Source: Pseudomonas veronii
GTDB taxonomy: Bacteria > Pseudomonadota > Gammaproteobacteria > Pseudomonadales > Pseudomonadaceae
Reading direction: 5' to 3'
Length of the DNA stretch: 64,000 nt
Assembly: GCF_001439695.1 (NCBI RefSeq)
Contig: NZ_JYLL01000002.1
Location: 124,001-188,000 of the forward strand
The notes beneath the pieces were generated by a model. The model worked only from the letters and a program-made list of their open reading frames with translations. It was not told the DNA's origin and did not search any database. Positions 18,003 through 27,249 of this stretch are shown piece by piece. A program made the position numbers and the translations under genes. Numbering within the stretch: the first letter of the stretch is position 1; each line of letters begins with the position of its first letter.

Positions 18003-18891
18003 CTTTGGCCAATTTCCCTGGCCGCAACACCAACCACAATGCCCCCGCGATCAATATCCCGCCATACAGATGCGCCATCGACAGCGGCTCATCCAGCAGC
18101 AACGCACCCCACAGTACCCCGAACGGCGGGATCAGGAACGTGGTGGTCATCGATCGCACCGGGCCAATGGCTGTCAGCAGGCGAAAGTACAGGACGTAGG
18201 CAAACGCCGTACACATCAGCCCCAACCCGAGCAACGACAACCACACGTGCCAGCCGCCCCAGCTTGCCGGCGGATGAACGATGGCGCTGTAGGCAAACAG
18301 CGGCAGCAGGAACAAGGTCGCGCCGAGCATGCTGCCCAGGGCCGCGAGCCGACTGTCGAGCCCGCCGCGCTGATCCAGCCAGCGGCGCGCGAGAAACCCG
18401 GCAAAACCGTAGCAAGTGGTGGCCAACAGGCAGGCCAACGCGCCCATCAACAATTCCAGGTCAAACGCCACCGGCCCGGCGCGGGTCAGCACGCCCACGC
18501 CAAACAGGCCCAGGCACACCCCGGCGACTTTCGATGGCGTCAGGCGTTCGCTGAAAAACAATCCGCCAATCAGCACGCCCATTAACGGCGTGGTGGCATT
18601 GAAGATCGCCGAGTAACCCGCCGGCAACACCTGGGCCGCCACGGAGTACAGGGTCGCGGGTATGCCGGAGTTGATCACGCCCAGCAGCAGGATGGTCTTG
18701 AACTTGCCTTGGAAGTCCCAGTTCACGCGCATCACCGCGAGCATCACCAGCAACCCGGCGGCGGCAATCGACACGCGGAAGAACGCGGTCGGCAGCGTGC
18801 CGATTTCCGGGGCGATAATACGCATGAACAGGAAACTCGCGCCCCAGATCGCGGCCAGCCCCAGCAGGTATAGGGTGTCGACAGGTCTCAC
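17995..18891 (-). CDS. EamA-family DMT transporter
   Basis: 298-aa, ten-helix inner-membrane transporter with two EamA repeats (GLAAIWGASFLFMRIIAP; ACLLATTCYGFAGFLARR) and the typical PLMGVLIGGLFFSE motif at the end of the first. Substrate unknown. Convergent with the preceding EamA gene but not close to it in sequence, so probably not a recent duplicate. No regulator adjoins it. The 256 bases before aceK on the other side hold its promoter. Confidence 0.87.
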   Translation of the reverse strand: MRPVDTLYLLGLAAIWGASFLFMRIIAPEIGTLPTAFFRVSIAAAGLLVMLAVMRVNWDFQGKFKTILLLGVINSGIPATLYSVAAQVLPAGYSAIFNATTPLMGVLIGGLFFSERLTPSKVAGVCLGLFGVGVLTRAGPVAFDLELLMGALACLLATTCYGFAGFLARRWLDQRGGLDSRLAALGSMLGATLFLLPLFAYSAIVHPPASWGGWHVWLSLLGLGLMCTAFAYVLYFRLLTAIGPVRSMTTTFLIPPFGVLWGALLLDEPLSMAHLYGGILIAGALWLVLRPGKLAKAL

Positions 18892-19147
18892 GGAAAACTC
18901 CTACATCAATCGGACGGCGAGTGTTGCCCAGCGCCCGGCTCGACACAATCGCTGATTACCGGAAAAACCGCGTCACCGGCCTCTGCTGGCCAATTTGCGC
19001 CGGAGCAGCGCTGAGTGTTTCCGGCAACGCCCATCAATCGGCGAAATGAACGAAAGTCCACAAACCAACATGCTAAATGACTGCTTCTCCTGCCTGCATT
19101 CACTGGCTAAGCTCTGGGCTTCCAGATACCCGTCCGAGGTTTCCCGC

Positions 19148-20869
19148 ATGTCGCAGCGCACACCCGCCCTCGCTATCGCCCAGATGATCCTCGATGGCTT
19201 CGACGATTACCGCGAGCACTTCCGCCAGATCACCGATGGTGCCCGTGAACGTTTCGAAAAGGCCCAGTGGCAGCAGGGCCAGGCGGCTTCGGCGGCGCGT
19301 ATCAACCTGTATGAGGAGAAAGTCAGCGAAGTGACGAGCCGCCTGCGGGCGAGCTTCGATGACGCCACCCTGATGGACATCGAGGCCTGGCCGTTGGTGA
19401 AAAGCGCCTACATCGGCCTGATCGACCTGCGCTTTGACGATGAGCTGTCCGAGACCTGGTACAACTCGATCTTCTGTGGCCTGTTCAGCCATGACCTGAT
19501 CAGTGACGGCTGCATGTTCGTCCACACCACGCGGCCGAGCCTGCGCCGGGCGAGGGCGGCGCAAACCCGGGTCTACACCCCAGTCGGCAAAATTTCCGAC
19601 ATGCTGGCGCAGATTTTCGCTGATTACAGCTTCAGCGAGCCTTACGCGGACCTGCCGGCCGACCTGCGCCGCCTCGAAGTGCAACTGCGCGAGAACCTGC
19701 CCGACTGGGTGTGCAAGGACCCTGAGCTGAAGGTCGAGCTGTTTTCCTCGGTGCTCTACCGCAACAAGGGTGCCTACCTTGTCGGACGCATCTACACCCG
19801 CGACGAGCAGTGGCCCCTCGTGATTCCGCTGCTGCACCGCGAAGGGCAGGGCATCCAGATCGACGCGCTGATCACCGACGAAGCCGATGTGTCGATCATT
19901 TTCTCCTTCACCCGCTCCTACTTCATGGTCGACGTGCCGGTGCCGGCGGAGTTCATCGGCTTCCTCAAGCGCATCCTGCCGGGCAAGCACATTGCCGAGC
20001 TGTACACCTCGATCGGCTTCTACAAGCACGGCAAGTCGGAATTCTATCGCGCGCTGATCAACCACCTGGCCACCACCGACGATCAGTTCATCATGGCTCC
20101 CGGTATCCGCGGCATGGTCATGAGCGTGTTTACGTTGCCGGGCTTCAACACGGTGTTCAAGATCATCAAGGACCGCTTCTCGCCGTCGAAAAACGTCAGT
20201 CGCGCCACCGTGATCGAGAAGTACCGCTTGGTCAAAAGCGTGGACCGCGTCGGGCGCATGGCCGATACCCAGGAGTTCGCCGATTTTCGCTTTCCGTTGA
20301 GCAAGTTCGAGCCCGAGTGCCTGGCCGAATTGCTCGACGTGGCCGCCAGCACCGTTGCCGTCGAAGGCGACACCGTGCTGATCCGCCACTGCTGGACCGA
20401 ACGGCGCATGACCCCGCTCAACCTCTACCTCGACAACGCCAACCCCGCCCAGGAACGCGAAGCCTTGGAAGACTATGGCCTGGCGATCAAGCAACTGGCG
20501 GCGGCGAACATTTTCCCCGGCGACATGCTGCTGAAGAACTTCGGCGTCACCCGCCACGGCCGCGTGGTGTTCTACGACTACGACGAGATCTGCTACCTCA
20601 CCGAAGCCAACTTCCGCCACATCCCCGCGCCCCGCACGCCGGAGGATGAAATGGCCTCGGAGCCCTGGTACTCCATCGGCCCGCTGGATGTGTTCCCCGA
20701 AGAGTTCCCGCCGTTCCTGTTCGCCGACGCCGGCCAGCGCAAGCTGTTCGATCAACTGCACGGCGAGTTGTACGATGCTGACTACTGGAAGGGCCTGCAG
20801 GACGCGATTCGCGCCGGAAAGGTCATCGATGTGTTTCCGTACCGGCGCAAGGAACGCGAGAACGAATGA
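19148..20869 (+). CDS. aceK: Isocitrate dehydrogenase kinase/phosphatase
   Basis: 573-aa bifunctional cytoplasmic enzyme that phosphorylates (inactivates) and dephosphorylates isocitrate dehydrogenase, switching carbon to the glyoxylate shunt during growth on acetate or fatty acids. ATP-site loop [17 protein letters not shown] and the kinase/phosphatase core [21 protein letters not shown] (metal-binding Asp in YDYDE) are intact. Length matches the family (about 570-580). The start at 19148 ([18 protein letters not shown]) has GAGG 8 bases upstream; the longer frame from 18995 is not conserved. Not next to aceA/aceB here, as usual in Pseudomonas. Confidence 0.97.
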   Translation: MSQRTPALAIAQMILDGFDDYREHFRQITDGARERFEKAQWQQGQAASAARINLYEEKVSEVTSRLRASFDDATLMDIEAWPLVKSAYIGLIDLRFDDELSETWYNSIFCGLFSHDLISDGCMFVHTTRPSLRRARAAQTRVYTPVGKISDMLAQIFADYSFSEPYADLPADLRRLEVQLRENLPDWVCKDPELKVELFSSVLYRNKGAYLVGRIYTRDEQWPLVIPLLHREGQGIQIDALITDEADVSIIFSFTRSYFMVDVPVPAEFIGFLKRILPGKHIAELYTSIGFYKHGKSEFYRALINHLATTDDQFIMAPGIRGMVMSVFTLPGFNTVFKIIKDRFSPSKNVSRATVIEKYRLVKSVDRVGRMADTQEFADFRFPLSKFEPECLAELLDVAASTVAVEGDTVLIRHCWTERRMTPLNLYLDNANPAQEREALEDYGLAIKQLAAANIFPGDMLLKNFGVTRHGRVVFYDYDEICYLTEANFRHIPAPRTPEDEMASEPWYSIGPLDVFPEEFPPFLFADAGQRKLFDQLHGELYDADYWKGLQDAIRAGKVIDVFPYRRKERENE

Positions 20870-20939
20870 GGGGCGCGCATGCCGGCGGTTTTCTGCGACA
20901 ATCCGCCCCCTGCATAAATAGACGACCAAAACGCACCTG

Positions 20940-23900
20940 ATGACTGACCAAGCGCCCGCTATCGACCAACTGCTGAAAAACCTCGATCACGCCATGCTCG
21001 CCGACCGCCACCGTTTGCGGCGGCAGTTGCTCGAGCTGCGCAAGAAGCCCGATGAGGAGAAGCTGGCGCAGTGGGTGACGCGCATGCAGGCGTCCTGCGC
21101 CCAGGTCACGGCGCGGCGCGCCAGCCTGCCGCTGATCCGCTACGACGACAGCCTGCCGATCGCCGCCAAGCGCGACGAAATCAAGGCGGCGTTGCTCAAG
21201 CATCAGGTGCTGATCATCGCCGGCGAGACCGGTTCGGGTAAGACCACCCAGTTGCCGAAAATCTGCCTGGAGATCGGTCGTGGCCAATACGGCCTGATCG
21301 GCCACACCCAGCCACGTCGGATCGCAGCGCGCAGCGTCGCCAGCCGGGTTGCCGAAGAGTTGGCCACGCCGCTCGGCGCACTGGTCGGTTATCAGGTGCG
21401 CTTCGAAGACCAGAGTGATTCCAACACCCTGATCAAGCTGATGACCGACGGTATCCTGCTGGCGGAAACCCAGAACGACCGCTACCTCGAACGCTACGAC
21501 ACGATCATCGTCGACGAAGCCCACGAACGCAGCCTGAACATCGACTTCCTGCTCGGCTACCTGAAAACCCTGTTGCCGCGTCGCCCGGACCTGAAAGTCA
21601 TCATCACCTCGGCCACCATCGACCTGGAGCGCTTCTCCAAGCATTTCGACGATGCGCCGATTGTCGAAGTGTCGGGCCGCACCTTCCCGGTGGACACCTG
21701 GTATCGCCCGCTGACCCTGGAACAGGACGAGGAGGGCAACCGCGTCGAGGACGACTTGACCGTCGACCAGGCGATCCTCGCCACCCTCGATGAAATCGCC
21801 GCCTACGAGCGCAGCGAGCGGCGCAGCCCTGGCGACGTGCTGGTGTTCCTGCCGGGCGAGCGCGAGATTCGCGATGCCGCCGACATGCTGCGCAAGGCCC
21901 AGCTCAAGCACACCGAGATTTTGCCGCTGTACGCGCGCCTGTCACCGGCCGAACAGCAGCGCATTTTCCAGTCCCACCCGGGCCGGCGCGTGGTGCTGGC
22001 GACCAACGTCGCCGAAACCTCGCTGACCGTGCCGGGCATTCGTTATGTGATCGACAGCGGCACCGCGCGCATCAGCCGCTACAGCTACCGCGCCAAGGTG
22101 CAGCGTCTGCCCATCGAGGCGATCTCCCAGGCCAGCGCCAACCAGCGTAAAGGCCGCTGCGGCCGGGTCGAGCCGGGGATTTGCATCCGCCTGTACAGCG
22201 AAGAAGACTTTATCGGCCGTCCGGAATTTACCGACCCGGAGATCCTGCGCACCAACCTGGCGGCTGTGATCCTGCAGATGCTGCACCTGCGCCTGGGCGA
22301 AATCAGCGACTTCCCGTTTATCGAACCGCCGGACGGCAAGGCCATCAGCGATGGTTTCAACCTGCTGCAAGAACTGTCGGCGGTCGACCGCAACAGCCAA
22401 CTGACCCCGCTGGGCCGCCAGTTGGCGCGCTTGCCGGTGGACCCGCGCATGGGCCGCATGCTGCTCGAAGCCGCCAAGCTGGGCAGCCTGCAGGAAGTGC
22501 TGATCGTGGCCAGCGCCATGTCGATCCAGGACCCGCGCGAGCGCCCGCCGGAACGCCAACAGGCCGCCGACCAGGCCCACGCACAATGGAAGGACGCCGA
22601 TTCGGACTTCGCCGGGCTGGTCAATCTGTGGCGTGGCTTTGAAGAGCAGCGCCAGGCACTGACCGCCAGCCCGCTGCGCAACTGGTGTCGCAAGAACTTC
22701 CTCAACTACTTGCGCCTGCGCGAGTGGCGTGATTCCCATCGCCAGTTGAGCCTGATCTGCCGCGACATGCAGCTGAGCCTCAACAAGGAACCGGCCGACT
22801 TCGCGAAACTGCACAAAGCCGTACTGTCGGGCCTGCTCAGTCAGATCGGGCAGAAAACCGAAGACGGCGATTACCTCGGTGCGCGTCAGCGGCGCTTCTG
22901 GATTCACCCGTCGTCGGGCATCGGCAAGAAACGTCCGCAGTGGCTGATGACCGCCGAGCTGGTCGAAACCACCAAGCTGTACGCACGCATGGTGGCGAAG
23001 ATCGATGCCGACTGGATCGAACCGCTGGCTGGGCACCTGATCAAGAAAAACCACTTCGAACCGCATTGGGAGAAGAAGCGCGGCCAAGTGGTGGCGTTCG
23101 AGCAGATCACCCTGTTCGGGCTGATCGTGGTCGGGCGCCGGCCGGTGCATTACGGGCCGGTTGACCCGGTGGTGTCGCGCGAGCTGTTTATCCGCGAAGG
23201 CCTGGTGCGCGGCGAAATCCAGTCCCGGGCCAAGTGCCTGACCGCCAATCAGCAGTTGCTGGAGCAGCTCGACGAGCTGGAAGCCAAGGCGCGTCGGCGC
23301 GACATCCTGGCCGACGAAGAGACGCTGTACGCGTTCTACGATGCGCGCTTGCCGGCGGAGATCCACCAGACCGCGACGTTCGACAGCTGGTACAAGGTCA
23401 ACAGCCAAAAAGACCCGCAATTGTTGATCATGCGCGAGGAAGACGTGCTGGCCCGCGACGCCAGCGAAGTCACCGCAGCGCATTACCCGGACACCCTGCA
23501 CCTGGGCGATCTGGCGCTGGCCTTGAGTTACCACTTCGAACCCAATCACCCGCGTGACGGCGTGACCTTGCGCGTGCCGGCGCCGCTGTTGCCGGCCTTG
23601 CCCGCCGAACGCCTGGAATGGCTGGTGCCGGGGGTGATCGAAGCCAAGTGCATCGCCCTGGTGCGCAACCTGCCCAAGGCCCTGCGCAAGAATTTCGTGC
23701 CGGTGCCGGACTTCGTCAGGGCCGCCCTGCAACGTATCGAATTCGCCCAGGGCTCGCTGCCCCAGGCGCTGGGGCGCGAACTGCTGCGCATGACCGGCGC
23801 GCGCGTCAGCGATGAAGCCTGGGCCGAGGCCGCGCAGCAGGTGGAAAGCCACCTGAAGATGAACCTGGAAGTGGTCGACGGCCAGGGCAAGTTTCTCGGC

Positions 23901-24851
23901 GAAGGCCGCGACCTGGCCGAACTGACCGCGCGCTTTGCCGAGGCCAGCCAGGCCGCGTTGGCCGTGCCGCAAACGGCAAAAAGCCAACAGCCGGTGGAAG
24001 CCAAGGTGTTCGCGGCGGTGGCCGAGAAGACCCAGCAAAAGATCGCCGGGCTGTCGATGACGGTGTACCCGGCGCTGGTGGAAGAAAACGGCACGGTCAA
24101 GGAAGGACGTTTCTCCACCGCCGCCGAGGCCGAGTTCCAGCACCGTCGCGCCTTGCAGCGCCTGCTGATGCAGCAATTGGCCGAACCGGCAAAATTCCTG
24201 CGCGGCAAATTACCCGGCCTGACCGAGCTGGGCCTGATGTACCGCGAACTGGGGCGCATCGAGGCGCTGGTGGAAGATATTTTGCTGGCCAGCCTCGACA
24301 GCTGCGTGCTGGAAGGCGAAGCCAGCCTGCCGCGTGACGGCGCCGGGCTGGCGGCGCTGGCCGAGCGCAAGCGTGGCGGCTGGACCGAACACGCCGAGCG
24401 CCTGGCGCGCTTGACCCTGGACGTGTTGAAACTCTGGCACGGCCTGCAAAAGCGCTTCAAAGGCAAGATCGACCTGGCCCAGGCGGTGGCCTTGAACGAT
24501 ATCAAGCTGCAACTGAGCAATCTGGTTTATCCCGGCTTTGTGCGCGAAACTCCGGCGCAGTGGTTCAAGGAGTTGCCGCGTTTCCTCAAGGCGATCGAGC
24601 TGCGTCTGGAAAAACTGCCCAGCCAGGTGCAAAAAGATCGGGTGTGGAGCGGCGAGCTGGCGGGCCTGTGGGCGCAGTACCAGAATCGTTTGAACAAGCA
24701 TGCCCAGGAAGGCAAGCACGACCCCCAGCTAGCGCTCTATCGCTGGTGGTTGGAGGAATATCGGGTGTCGTTGTTTGCCCAGCAGTTGGGCACCCGGGTG
24801 CCGATTTCCGACAAGCGCCTGAGCAAGCAATGGAGCCTGGTCGAAGCGTGA
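20940..24851 (+). CDS. hrpA: ATP-dependent RNA helicase HrpA
   Basis: 1303-aa DEAH-box helicase. Motif I GETGSGKTTQLP (about 95-106), motif II DEAHERS, motif III SATID, motif VI RKGRCGR. After the RecA pair come the helicase-associated and OB-fold regions and a long C-terminal HrpA-specific domain (DUF3418 type). E. coli HrpA rescues stalled/collided ribosomes and is about the same length, so this is full size. It follows aceK by 70 bases in the same direction, possibly with its own promoter. Confidence 0.96.
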   Translation: MTDQAPAIDQLLKNLDHAMLADRHRLRRQLLELRKKPDEEKLAQWVTRMQASCAQVTARRASLPLIRYDDSLPIAAKRDEIKAALLKHQVLIIAGETGSGKTTQLPKICLEIGRGQYGLIGHTQPRRIAARSVASRVAEELATPLGALVGYQVRFEDQSDSNTLIKLMTDGILLAETQNDRYLERYDTIIVDEAHERSLNIDFLLGYLKTLLPRRPDLKVIITSATIDLERFSKHFDDAPIVEVSGRTFPVDTWYRPLTLEQDEEGNRVEDDLTVDQAILATLDEIAAYERSERRSPGDVLVFLPGEREIRDAADMLRKAQLKHTEILPLYARLSPAEQQRIFQSHPGRRVVLATNVAETSLTVPGIRYVIDSGTARISRYSYRAKVQRLPIEAISQASANQRKGRCGRVEPGICIRLYSEEDFIGRPEFTDPEILRTNLAAVILQMLHLRLGEISDFPFIEPPDGKAISDGFNLLQELSAVDRNSQLTPLGRQLARLPVDPRMGRMLLEAAKLGSLQEVLIVASAMSIQDPRERPPERQQAADQAHAQWKDADSDFAGLVNLWRGFEEQRQALTASPLRNWCRKNFLNYLRLREWRDSHRQLSLICRDMQLSLNKEPADFAKLHKAVLSGLLSQIGQKTEDGDYLGARQRRFWIHPSSGIGKKRPQWLMTAELVETTKLYARMVAKIDADWIEPLAGHLIKKNHFEPHWEKKRGQVVAFEQITLFGLIVVGRRPVHYGPVDPVVSRELFIREGLVRGEIQSRAKCLTANQQLLEQLDELEAKARRRDILADEETLYAFYDARLPAEIHQTATFDSWYKVNSQKDPQLLIMREEDVLARDASEVTAAHYPDTLHLGDLALALSYHFEPNHPRDGVTLRVPAPLLPALPAERLEWLVPGVIEAKCIALVRNLPKALRKNFVPVPDFVRAALQRIEFAQGSLPQALGRELLRMTGARVSDEAWAEAAQQVESHLKMNLEVVDGQGKFLGEGRDLAELTARFAEASQAALAVPQTAKSQQPVEAKVFAAVAEKTQQKIAGLSMTVYPALVEENGTVKEGRFSTAAEAEFQHRRALQRLLMQQLAEPAKFLRGKLPGLTELGLMYRELGRIEALVEDILLASLDSCVLEGEASLPRDGAGLAALAERKRGGWTEHAERLARLTLDVLKLWHGLQKRFKGKIDLAQAVALNDIKLQLSNLVYPGFVRETPAQWFKELPRFLKAIELRLEKLPSQVQKDRVWSGELAGLWAQYQNRLNKHAQEGKHDPQLALYRWWLEEYRVSLFAQQLGTRVPISDKRLSKQWSLVEA

Positions 24852-25079
24852 TCACACCAATGGGCAATGGCGCTTATCCGGGATATGGCGCCAAATCCCC
24901 AGGGTTGTGGCAAACTTCGCGGTTATAAATGCCGGGAGCGTCGTGATGGGCTGGTGTGCAGCCGCGGCGCGATGGAATAAAGCGTTGCCAGTTTGATGCC
25001 CGCTGGACGGAATCAAACGACTTACAGTTTGGTACGACGGTACCAATATCTTCTGCCTGACAGATTTAGAGGAACGACC

Positions 25080-26201
25080 GTGCATAACGTCGTCATCAGC
25101 GGCACTGGCCTGTACACCCCGGCCAACAGCATCTCCAACGAAGAGCTGGTGCAGTCTTTCAATACCTACGTGCAGCAGTTCAACACGGAGAACGCCGCCG
25201 CCATCGAGCGCGGTGACGTGCAGGCGCTGACGGAGTCCAGCGCAGCCTTCATCGAGAAGGCGTCGGGCATCAAGAGCCGTTTTGTGATGGACAAGGACGG
25301 CATCCTGGACCCGCAGCGCATGACCCCGCGCCTGCCCGAGCGCAGCAACGACGAATGGTCGGTACTCTGCCAGATGGCCATCGGCGCCGCCGAACAGGCC
25401 CTGCAGCGCGCCGGCAAGACCGCCGCCGACATCGACGGGGTGATCGTCGCCTGCTCCAACCTGCAACGCGCCTACCCGGCCATCGCCATCGAAGTCCAGG
25501 AAGCCCTGGGCATCGCCGGTTTCGGCTTCGACATGAACGTGGCGTGTTCCTCGGCGACCTTCGGCATCCAGAACGCCGCCAACAGCATCAAGCTGGGCCA
25601 GGCCCGGGCGATCCTGATGGTCAACCCGGAAGTCTGCACCGGCCACTTGAACTTCCGCGACCGCGACAGCCACTTCATTTTCGGTGACGCGGCCACTGCG
25701 GTGATCCTCGAGCGCGCAGACCTGGCGACCTCCGAGCACCAGTTCGACGTGGTGAGCACCAAGCTGCTGACCAAGTTCTCGAATACCATCCGCAACAACT
25801 TCGGCTTCCTCAACCGCGCGGCGGAAGAGGGCATCGGCGCGCCCGACAAGCTGTTCGTGCAGGAAGGCCGTAAAGTCTTCCGGGATGTCTGCCCGATGGT
25901 CGCTGAGTTGATCGGCACGCACCTGGCGGAAAACCAGTTGAACGTGAACGACGTGAAGCGCTTCTGGTTGCACCAGGCCAACCTGAGCATGAACCACCTG
26001 ATCGTGAAGAAGCTGCTGGGGCGTGAAGCCACGGTGGAAGAAGCGCCGGTGATTCTCGACACCTACGCCAACACCAGCTCGGCGGGTTCGGTGATCGCGT
26101 TCCACACTTACCAGGACGACCTGCCCAAAGGCGCCGTGGCGGTACTCAGCTCGTTTGGCGCTGGCTATTCGATCGGCAGCGTGATCCTGCGCAAACGCTG
26201 A
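25080..26201 (+). CDS. Beta-ketoacyl-ACP synthase III (FabH-like)
   Basis: 373-aa thiolase-fold condensing enzyme. Catalytic triad seen: Cys in NVACSSATF, His in WLHQANLSMN, Asn in YANTSSAGS. KASIII members condense an acyl-CoA starter with malonyl-ACP. The next gene is an ECF sigma factor, the same order as PA3286-PA3285 in P. aeruginosa; PA3286 is reported to divert octanoyl-CoA from beta-oxidation into fatty-acid synthesis. That function is inferred from order and length. The start is GTG at 25080 with GAGGAAC upstream; the earlier in-frame ATG at 24993 has no ribosome site. It is longer than housekeeping FabH (about 320), with an insert around ERGDVQALTESSA. Confidence 0.9.
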   Translation: MHNVVISGTGLYTPANSISNEELVQSFNTYVQQFNTENAAAIERGDVQALTESSAAFIEKASGIKSRFVMDKDGILDPQRMTPRLPERSNDEWSVLCQMAIGAAEQALQRAGKTAADIDGVIVACSNLQRAYPAIAIEVQEALGIAGFGFDMNVACSSATFGIQNAANSIKLGQARAILMVNPEVCTGHLNFRDRDSHFIFGDAATAVILERADLATSEHQFDVVSTKLLTKFSNTIRNNFGFLNRAAEEGIGAPDKLFVQEGRKVFRDVCPMVAELIGTHLAENQLNVNDVKRFWLHQANLSMNHLIVKKLLGREATVEEAPVILDTYANTSSAGSVIAFHTYQDDLPKGAVAVLSSFGAGYSIGSVILRKR

Positions 26202-26223
26202 TCCTGCGGCTCGCCGCGGTCAA

Positions 26224-26253
26224 ATGTGGGCGCTGGCAAGCCAGCCTCCACAT
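26224..26253. repeat. REP-type palindrome
   Basis: ATGTGGGCGCTGGCAAGCC...CTCCACAT, an imperfect hairpin of the same class as the other REP elements in the window, between the ketosynthase stop and the sigma-factor start. Confidence 0.7.
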
Positions 26254-26287
26254 AGATCGCGTTCTCACTTGGAAACCGAGGTCTCGA

Positions 26288-26902
26288 ATGGCAGTAGCGG
26301 ACGACGCGCACCTGCTTGAACGCTTGCTCAAGGGCGAGCAGCGGGCCTACAAGGAATTGGTCAGCCAATACCAAAGCGCCATGCGCGCGGTGGCCTATGC
26401 GATTGCCGGTCAGCGTCATGCCGACGAAGTGGTACAGGACGCCTGGCTGTCGGTGGTACGCAACCTGCCAAAGTTCGAAGGGCGCTCCAGCCTCAAGACC
26501 TGGCTGCTCACCATCACCGCCAATGCCGCCAAGAGCCGCTACAAACAGAATCGTCGCGAAGTGTTACTCGATGATTTGCCCTCGCCCCACGGCACGATCG
26601 GCGATGAGCGTTTCAGCGCGGATGACGGTCACTGGGCGGTCGCCCCTTTTGCCTGGCACCAGGACACCCCGGAAGCCCTGCTCACGGAGGACGAACTGCG
26701 CAAATGCCTGGAACATACGTTGCTGAGTTTGTCGGAATTGCAAAGCAGCGTACTGGTGCTGCGTGAACGCCAGGGCCTGGAGTTGGAGGAGATTTGTAAT
26801 CTTCTGACGCTTTCGCTCTCCAATGTGCGGGTGCTGTTGCATCGCGCACGGCTTAAAGTCTTCGCCACGGTGGAGCATTTTGAGGAAACCGGCGAATGTT
26901 GA
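26288..26902 (+). CDS. ECF-subfamily RNA polymerase sigma factor
   Basis: 204-aa sigma factor with region 2 (LVSQYQSAMRAVAYAI, DEVVQDAWLSVVRNLPKFEG) and region 4 (LLSLSELQSSVLVLRERQGL, NVRVLLHRARLK). A longer-than-usual linker between them carries an acidic and aromatic stretch (FSADDGHWAVAPFAWHQ). The following gene overlaps its stop and encodes a small zinc anti-sigma protein, so activity is probably held by that partner. Same order as PA3285-PA3284. Target genes cannot be told; the adjacent ketosynthase is a candidate. Confidence 0.92.
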   Translation: MAVADDAHLLERLLKGEQRAYKELVSQYQSAMRAVAYAIAGQRHADEVVQDAWLSVVRNLPKFEGRSSLKTWLLTITANAAKSRYKQNRREVLLDDLPSPHGTIGDERFSADDGHWAVAPFAWHQDTPEALLTEDELRKCLEHTLLSLSELQSSVLVLRERQGLELEEICNLLTLSLSNVRVLLHRARLKVFATVEHFEETGEC

Positions 26903-27129
26903 CGTGTAAAGAGCAAGTGGCACGTTCCAGTGACTTTCTCGATGGTCAGTTGACCTTTCGCGAGCGGCTGCTGGTGCGTCATCACTTGATGTTCTGCCCT
27001 AATTGCCGGCGTTTTATCCGTCAGATGCGCTTGCTGCAGGCCACATTGCGGATCATGCCGCAGGCGCCGGTACAGGATGTGGATGCCTTGGCTGAACGGC
27101 TGGCCGCCGAGCGGCGCAAGGATCAGTAA
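26896..27129 (+). CDS. Zinc-finger (ZAS-type) anti-sigma factor
   Basis: 77-aa soluble protein. The pattern RHHLMFCPNCRRF gives the HxxxCxxC zinc motif of zf-HC2/ZAS anti-sigma proteins, and the N-terminal MLTCKEQVARSSDFLDGQLT is the usual lead-in helix. It has no membrane segment, unlike RseA-type regulators, so it would sense a cytoplasmic signal. The ATG overlaps the sigma-factor stop by 7 bases, implying stoichiometric synthesis. Confidence 0.88.
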   Translation: MLTCKEQVARSSDFLDGQLTFRERLLVRHHLMFCPNCRRFIRQMRLLQATLRIMPQAPVQDVDALAERLAAERRKDQ

Positions 27130-27249
27130 CGGCGGGGGAAAGGCAGACTCGCGTGGGGGAATCGGACGGATGATGGGGACCGATTCACCCACGCCAGGCT
27201 GTTACAGCCACCCCGGGCCATCCTGGCCCAAGGCGTGTCGCACTTACAT

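Noticed and set aside
19100..20929. 609-codon minus-strand frame opposite aceK
   Set aside because: Shadow of aceK; composition is not protein-like.
21942..24176. 744-codon minus-strand frame opposite hrpA
   Set aside because: Shadow frame from high GC3 codon use; the HrpA frame carries all helicase motifs.
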